DNA of 64,000 nucleotides from Pisolithus tinctorius. Lineage: Eukaryota; Basidiomycota; Agaricomycetes; Boletales; Pisolithaceae. This document shows, piece after piece, positions 58,680 to 64,000 of this stretch. The notes below the pieces were generated by a model. It saw only the letters and a list, made by a program, of their open reading frames with translations, was not told the DNA's origin and ran no database searches. Within the stretch, counting starts at the first letter, position 1; every line of letters begins with the position of its first letter. Position numbers and translations under genes: made by a program. The stretch is taken from the NCBI GenBank assembly GCA_024663395.1, contig JANFAH010000007.1, positions 1,984,001-2,048,000 of the forward strand. Direction: 5' to 3'.

Positions 58680-59862
58680 TAGAGGGATGTAGGTAGATGA
58701 GTGAGAGTTGCAGAATTAAATTCTGGAGACTCATGGGCATGTGAAGACCAAATGGGCTGGGTATGCAAAATTCCAAATGACAAACTTGACATTAAGAGGG
58801 AGGTTACTTGTTGAAGATGCAAAAGGGGACTTGTTTGGTGCAGAAGGTTCAGGGGGCACAAAAGACTCCAAAGACACTGTAGATGCTGTAGACTCAAGGG
58901 ACACTTTAGACTCTGGGACTCTTAGACTTGCAAAAGACACACAGATAGTGACTCCAAAAGGCAGGTGGTATTTTTCTGACACTAAGGCAGAATCCATATA
59001 GTACACAGAGCATAGGTATGAGTCAGAATTAAGTGGGGTGGGTAAACTAAAACTCTGGGAAATAAAGGTGGACATGTCAGACATCAGTGAAATATGGGAA
59101 CACATGAAACTAGACTGAAGAGTAGAAAACAAAAGGAGAAGGGGATGCATGGGTACCCCCCACAAGAATGAAGGTATAGCATACCATGGTGTCTAGTAGG
59201 GAAGGCAGAAGTGCCAAAGGGAAGGATGTATGGGTATGGAGAAAGAAAGACTTGCAGGATTTTGGGGTGACAGGGGTAACTGGAGTTTTTTTACCAACAT
59301 CCAGCAAGGTTGACTGGTGACATGGTGGGGCAGTAGCTAGATTGCAGAATTTTGGATCAATGTATTGGTGACTCTGGTCAACATGTTGATGGTCAGGGGA
59401 AACTCCAAAGCTGAAAGGGGGTAGGATGAAACATGAGGCAATGAGCAGAAAAAATTCTGAAAGCAAGGAACAGGGAGCATTGGTAGGGCTTGCCTCAGAG
59501 GCAACAGGATTAGCTGACAGTATCCTGTTTTGGCCTCAGGGAGTATATGGCTCCCTACAGTGACATACATGGTACACAGTGTTACTACCAATGAGAGGAA
59601 AGCACATATGTATGCAAGTATCATGAATGACACACTTCATCAAGCTGTTGCAAAGCAAGAATACTATCAGTTGCTCAGTTTGCCAGGAAGTGGTGGTATT
59701 CAGGGGACTGAATGAAACTCTACATACACACACTGCTTTGTTATCCAAATGTACTTGTAGTTTTTGCCATTCACATTCAGCAATCAATGTTCTGTTTGTA
59801 CATGTCAGAAATTTGTATTGAATTGCAAGCAGTATATATTTAAAGAAAGGGAAAAGTAGATT
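58680..59862. other. intergenic part of the Harbinger element
   Basis: Lies between the convergent 3' ends of the Myb/SANT and transposase genes. A minus-strand frame of 144 codons (58731-59165) has no recognisable product. Confidence 0.4.
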
Positions 59863-60191
59863 CTACATATAGCTATCACTATCCTCACCCTCAGTGCTGT
59901 TCATACCAGTATTGGAGTGATCCAAGGGGAGCATTGCATCTCCCACTGCCTCCCTAGCCCTCAGGAGGGCTTGGTAATCATCCCACATTGCCTGAGTCAG
60001 GTGATCATGCAATGCCTGTGCCTCAAGATTGCTGTCATCAACTTCTGCTACACCTTGTGCCTCCAATCCACTGCCAGCATGCCCATCCTTGAATGTGGTA
60101 GGTAAGTCTTCTGGAAGCTCCCCCTCAGACAGATTGTGAATGCAAATGAAATTATGAATAGCACAGAGGGCTGCTGGCAGTTGTGCCTGCA

Positions 60192-61683
60192 TGTCATGAC
60201 CATGACATCAGCATAAGCCCCTAACACCTACTCTGCCCTCTCCCAGCATGTTCCCATGCTTCTCCACCCTCTTCTGACATGTTCCTGTGCTTCTCCACCC
60301 TCTTCCAACATGTTCCCATGCTCCTCTGACCCTCCTGACACATCTCTGCACCTCTCTAAAGTCCCCAGTCTACATTCCAACCAACTCCACTCACCTGTGC
60401 CTCCTCTGAGGCCTTGGTTGGCTCAGCAGAATGTTGGACTTGCAACCCTGCATTCTAGATAGGGTTCTGCCCTTGGGTCAGTTTTTCTCCATTCTTCCAC
60501 TCCTTTGGTATTTACCCTCTTTCCCTCATTGTAGTAGTTTCCTTGTCTCAGTTAAGGTCCCCATCATCCCTATCCTCTATCCCTTGTGTTGGAGGGACTG
60601 CTAACCTGTTATACACTTATTGGTTTGCATTATATGCTGCACCACCCTTGACCTACATTGTATATAAGGCCACATAGTACTCTGATGTAATCAGTACAAA
60701 TATTGAATAAAGTCCCCACTTCCAACTCCCTCTGAGTCCACTCTACCTCTGAAATATGAGGGCTGAGCTTGTGCAAGGGGGCAGCACACTAGCTGAACCC
60801 AATGCCCTCTCATCCAACCTCTGACCTCTGACTCCAACCTCTGCCTCTGAAACTTTCCTCCATACTCCTCCACTCACTGTTTGTTGCATATCTTGCCACC
60901 CAGTGGTTGGATTTGCTTTGGTGTAGGAAAAGTCCAAGTAGCTGTATAATATGAGCTAAATGGCTTAGATAACAACAATAAAAAATGAAGGGAACAAATT
61001 GCTCATCCCAAGGGATTCTGGGCTGCCAAGACTAGAAAGTGAGACCCAGTGCTTCATAGTGGTAGCGATTTGTGACATGCATGGCATAGTCTGCAGAGTA
61101 GTACTGGCAATGTGAGCAGTGCAAGCAGTGTGCATAGTTCATGTGCAGTGGTATGTGAAACATGCAGTGTAGACAAGGTGGAAAAGAAACTCATGGTGAC
61201 CTTCTGAGTGCCAAAAGGTATCATTCTGTACCTAAGTACAGGGCTTTATAGTCCAGACAAACCCAGAACCTAAGTAAGACAAGGTACAAGTAAAGGAAGG
61301 CTGTGTGACAGTGTGTACATACAAGACAGGCTGGAACAGAGGATGAGGGTATACTACAAGTGCAAAAGGAATAAGGACTGTGGTAAAAGAAAGAGCCCAA
61401 GGGAAAAGAAGTGACCAGAGCACAATGGCCATGGGTATAGCATTGTGCAAGAGGGAGCAAGGGCATGGGAAGGTAGTGAGGTAGGCAGGAAGGCAGTGCA
61501 TGAACAGCAGTGGATGTGAGTGGTGAGGGGACATAATGATAGTCATGGATTGGTCAATGATAGGGGTTTATGTGTCCAAGGAATGCAGATTCCTTACACT
61601 GGACTTTGACCACTGTACTCCACAGCCCAACCTGCTCCTACTCCACCCTAAGAGGAAGTCAGGGGTGTTGTGTGACTTTGATG
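60192..61683 (+). mobile_element. solo LTR, same family, opposite orientation, with internal insertion
   Basis: Starts TGTCATGACC and matches the complement of 57737-58551 end to end. CTGCA stands at 60187-60191 and 61684-61688, a 5 bp target duplication. The last two bases read TG instead of CA. TATATAAGG at 60661 and AATAAA at 60706-60711 are the promoter and polyadenylation signals. It is almost free of CpG, so older than the other copy. A 677 bp insertion (60922-61598) splits it. Confidence 0.82.
60922..61598. mobile_element. 677 bp TG...CA insertion inside the LTR
   Basis: Absent from the sister LTR, whose sequence runs uninterrupted across the point (GCTTCGG|ACTTTGAC). Ends are TGTAGGAA and TTCCTTACA, imperfect inverted repeats of LTR type; the flanks share TGG. 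No coding capacity. Probably a solo LTR of a second family. Confidence 0.7.
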
Positions 61684-63316
61684 CTGCATCAGGAGACTGA
61701 ATGATGGTACTAGAAAGAGGATGTGAAAATGACATTTGAGGACTCCAACGATTTGCTTGATAATATTGCAGGCAGATGCATGCCATGGGTTGAACAGTTC
61801 TTGCTTATTTACTAGCCTGTGGTTTGTGTTACATTTCACCTCCACTTTGCCTGCTGTGTGCCTCATTTTCTTCCATTGAACTTCTGTTTCCTTTTTTGGT
61901 CATCTTCCCATTGTTCCAAGGCCCCTTACTTCCACCAGTAGCATTTCTCCCTCATACCTTGCTGAGTACATGTGTCATCATTGTTCAACCAATGGCATAT
62001 TTACCTTACTGCATGCAGATGCTTCATGGTCCATCAATTGTACAGTATTTAGACTGTCAACTCAAGTCCTGGGAACCCAGACTTGAGCTGCACAATTATA
62101 TGCAGCATTCTCAGAACTTTGCCCTCAGTGTCCCTTGCAAGGACCACTCTTACTGACATTTTCCAAAACTTCTGTCATTCACAAAGGTTACTGAAGCCAT
62201 CTCACACAGTAGAAACCATAGCCTCAACTTTGGTCTTAGCACAACAGTTTGATCAGTGGGATGATGATGAGACAAATAAAGATAATTGCACACCTTACAC
62301 CAGCACAACCCCATTCAGCAAGATGGTAATGAATGCCCTGGTATGGAACAAGCAGTCTTGGCTCAGCAGGGGACCCAGCATCTGCAAGGAGAAATTTTCC
62401 TTTAGGTATCTTCAAATCACCTGAAACTGCATGGTCAGAGATGCAGGTATCTGCTGCACTGCCCTCCCAACCCATAAGACAGTATATGAATTGCAGGTTG
62501 AAGTCACATGCAAAGAGGCAGTTCTGGGAGACAAACCCTTTATAGTTCCAGTAGTTTGAATGTACAGAGGCAGGAGGAGGTGTCTGGATATGACTGCCAT
62601 CAATGGCACTGATTGCATTTCTGAAGTAGGGGAAAAACTTCAGATTATCTCTGATATATAAAGGGACAGTTGCCAGTTGGAAATTGCACATAGTCTGTAT
62701 AAAATGGTTGCATTGCAAATGTAGTCACCATTGCATGAAAATGTATGGAAAAGTGCTATAAGAAACAACAAACAAAAAATGACATGTACTTACAATGAAA
62801 TAGTGTCATTTGATTATTGAAAATGCTCCCCTGTATGCCTGAATGGCAGGCCAGTAACATATGTTAATGAGATATTGCAAGCTGTTCATTGAGTGAGATA
62901 AATCTAGAATTTCTGTGTCCAAGTCAGTGCAAGGTGGCAATAAGCTCTTGGAAGACCTCCAAATGCATCCCAAGTTCACATCAAAGCCATTCTGGGTGAC
63001 CTGCAATCAGTTCCAGCACCAAGTCTTCACTGGAAAGGCTGGAGGTGTGGTATGGATGAGGTGGTTGCCCAAGGTCTACTCCAATCAGCCAGGTTACTGT
63101 GCAGATTATGATACTGAGAATGAATGCCATATACTTTGCTAGATGATGGCATTGTTCTGTGCTGAGAGGGTGCATGTTGGCATCAACATTCACAGAGATC
63201 TTGGTATCATGATCAGCAGCATGGCACAGGTTATGGCTCTGACTCAAATTTGGCATCTGCCATTAGACCCAGGTGAGCCAACATGTGTCAACAATGCTCT
63301 ACACTAGTTGTATACC

Positions 63317-64000
63317 AATTTCTGAATTAATTCTAAGGTGATTGAGCTCACACTGAATAAACATTGGCTACAGCCCTTGCACAAGTTCACTTCAACAGGT
63401 CAGCATGCACTCATTATGAGGGCAGGGCACTTACTAGTGTTTTGCATTTGCAGGATTATAAGTCCCCTCACCTGCCTCCCACCAGATCTTTGCATTCATG
63501 CCCCATTGTGACTGCAAACAAAGCCATCCATGTTCAATAGTAATATTCTTAACACTGCAGAGGAAATGATGAGGTGGGAGAGCATCACAGTCATACTCTG
63601 GTGCAAACTCCTCACTATGATTCATCAATCAATATACCATATAGAATGCCAAGACATACCACAAAGCATTTGCAAGACCAAATACTTGGGTAGTCTCACT
63701 CCCACAATCAGTTGTCATCTGAAGAGGCATCACACCATCATTTTCAACTGTACAGAGATAAAGATATGCAATAGACATCCTTGGTCAATTGTTGGGAACA
63801 ACCCAGAGACTAAGCCATTTCCCTCACCACTTGTCACAAACTCCCCAAATCAGGAACCCAATGCTCACAAGCTTGTCATGGCCATCAAGAGCAACAAGTG
63901 GCTCACAAACAATCTTCTTAGCAGTTGGGTCACAGAGCTCAAATCCACTAGGATCCTGGTGGTGCATCTCAGTGGTGACATAGTCACAGCTCAAGTGGAC
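63317..64000 (-). pseudogene. integrase-core protein relic, upstream part (continues past window end)
   Basis: Minus strand from the window edge: VALDGHDKLVSIGFLIWGV (first catalytic Asp), LWVVPNN, MPLQMTTDCGSETTQVF (second Asp), the PEYDCDALPPHHFL region, NITIEHGWLCLQSQWG, EAGEGTYNPANAKH, a GTAAGT donor at about 63432, then PMFIQCELNHLRINSE up to the Harbinger end. These match an agaric integrase-core family in order. Stops at DKW*GKW and NN*PRM; the latter fits CGA to TGA decay. Continues at 56312. Confidence 0.75.

Larger units (their letters stand above)
59863..63256 (-). pseudogene. Harbinger-type DDE transposase (HARBI1-like), split by a solo LTR
   Basis: DDE_Tnp_4-type endonuclease that cuts and joins the element. 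In minus-strand order: HTSSLSSEDLVLELIAGHPE (63167-63256 region); CYWPAIQAYRGAFS; LKFFPYFRNAISAIDGSHI (first catalytic Asp in DGSH); NCLFACDFNLQFIY; GWEGSAADTCI (second Asp); KFLLADAGSP; VPYQGIHYHLAEW; NKQELFNPWHASACNIIKQI; then, beyond the inserted LTR, QAQLPAALCAIHNFICIH, and an acidic C-terminus ending at 59863. The LTR enters exactly between LLM and QAQLP. Frames change between blocks and some Arg codons have become stops or Trp/Cys; inactive. Confidence 0.82.
56313..63316. mobile_element. PIF/Harbinger DNA transposon, 7.0 kb including nested insertions
   Basis: Inverted termini of 36-37 bp (56313-56349 and 63281-63316; both contain ACAACTAGTGTAGAGCATTG) are flanked by AAT on both sides (56310-56312, 63317-63319). 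A 3 bp duplication is expected for the superfamily, though its usual TWA is not seen. It carries the two typical genes, convergent: Myb/SANT on plus and DDE transposase on minus. Removing the two inserted LTRs leaves about 4.7 kb. CpG-depleted throughout. Confidence 0.85.
40900..64000. other. CpG-depleted repeat block (to window end)
   Basis: Outside two islands (about 41519-46760 and 57737-58540), CpG dinucleotides are almost absent for page after page while TG and CA are abundant, unlike the first 40 kb. The relics inside carry TGA where the family has CGA Arg codons. This is the signature of CpG methylation followed by deamination in old transposon DNA. Confidence 0.85.

Overview
The window looks like a chromosome segment of an agaricomycete (mushroom-forming basidiomycete). 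Its genes are dense in 45-115 bp GT-AG introns. Its families are agaric-typical: a BTB/POZ pair, F-box proteins, a DUF6699 protein, a Plavaka transposase, a DIRS retrotransposon and a PIF/Harbinger element carrying a Myb/SANT gene. Housekeeping anchors are condensin subunit 3, the plasma-membrane H+-ATPase, a protein-L-isoaspartate methyltransferase and an auxin-efflux-carrier-like transporter. Exon maps come from reading splice sites by hand; wherever a full exon set is given, its lengths sum to a multiple of three.

Layout, euchromatic part (1-40.5 kb). A Ser/Pro-rich protein runs off the left edge on the minus strand (1-1566). Condensin Cnd3/Ycg1 follows (3469-7983, +), then a 5 kb gene-free stretch and PMA1 (13136-16424, +). 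A tandem segmental duplication of about 2.9 kb (16.8-23.1 kb) carries two BTB genes; a 462 bp MITE-like element sits in the first copy only. Next come a DUF6699 protein (24525-25232, +), an F-box pair on the minus strand (the first frameshifted, the second intact), a small unrecognised minus-strand gene, a 603-residue Asn/Gly/His-rich protein (32700-34682, +), and an unrecognised minus-strand multi-exon gene (about 35.3-36.3 kb). A divergent pair ends this part: the isoaspartate methyltransferase (36658-37651, -) and the efflux carrier (37819-40470, +), sharing a 167 bp promoter with a palindromic TGACGTCA.

Layout, repeat part (40.9-64 kb). The base composition changes abruptly: CpG almost disappears and TpG/CpA rise, as expected of old, methylated and deaminated transposon DNA. 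Two CpG-rich islands stand out as younger arrivals. One is an open-frame DIRS-like tyrosine-recombinase retrotransposon (about 41.45-46.79 kb) that split a Plavaka transposase relic. The other is an 815 bp solo LTR (57737-58551) with a perfect 5 bp target duplication. A decayed Ty3/gypsy gag-protease relic lies at 49.8-51.5 kb.

The most striking object is a four-level nest at 56-64 kb. An integrase-core gene on the minus strand is split by a 7.0 kb PIF/Harbinger element (56313-63316) with about 36 bp inverted repeats and an AAT duplication. That element's two convergent genes (Myb/SANT on +, DDE transposase on -) are each split by a solo LTR of one family in opposite orientation. The second LTR is itself split by a 677 bp TG...CA insertion. 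The CpG content of each layer gives a rough relative clock.
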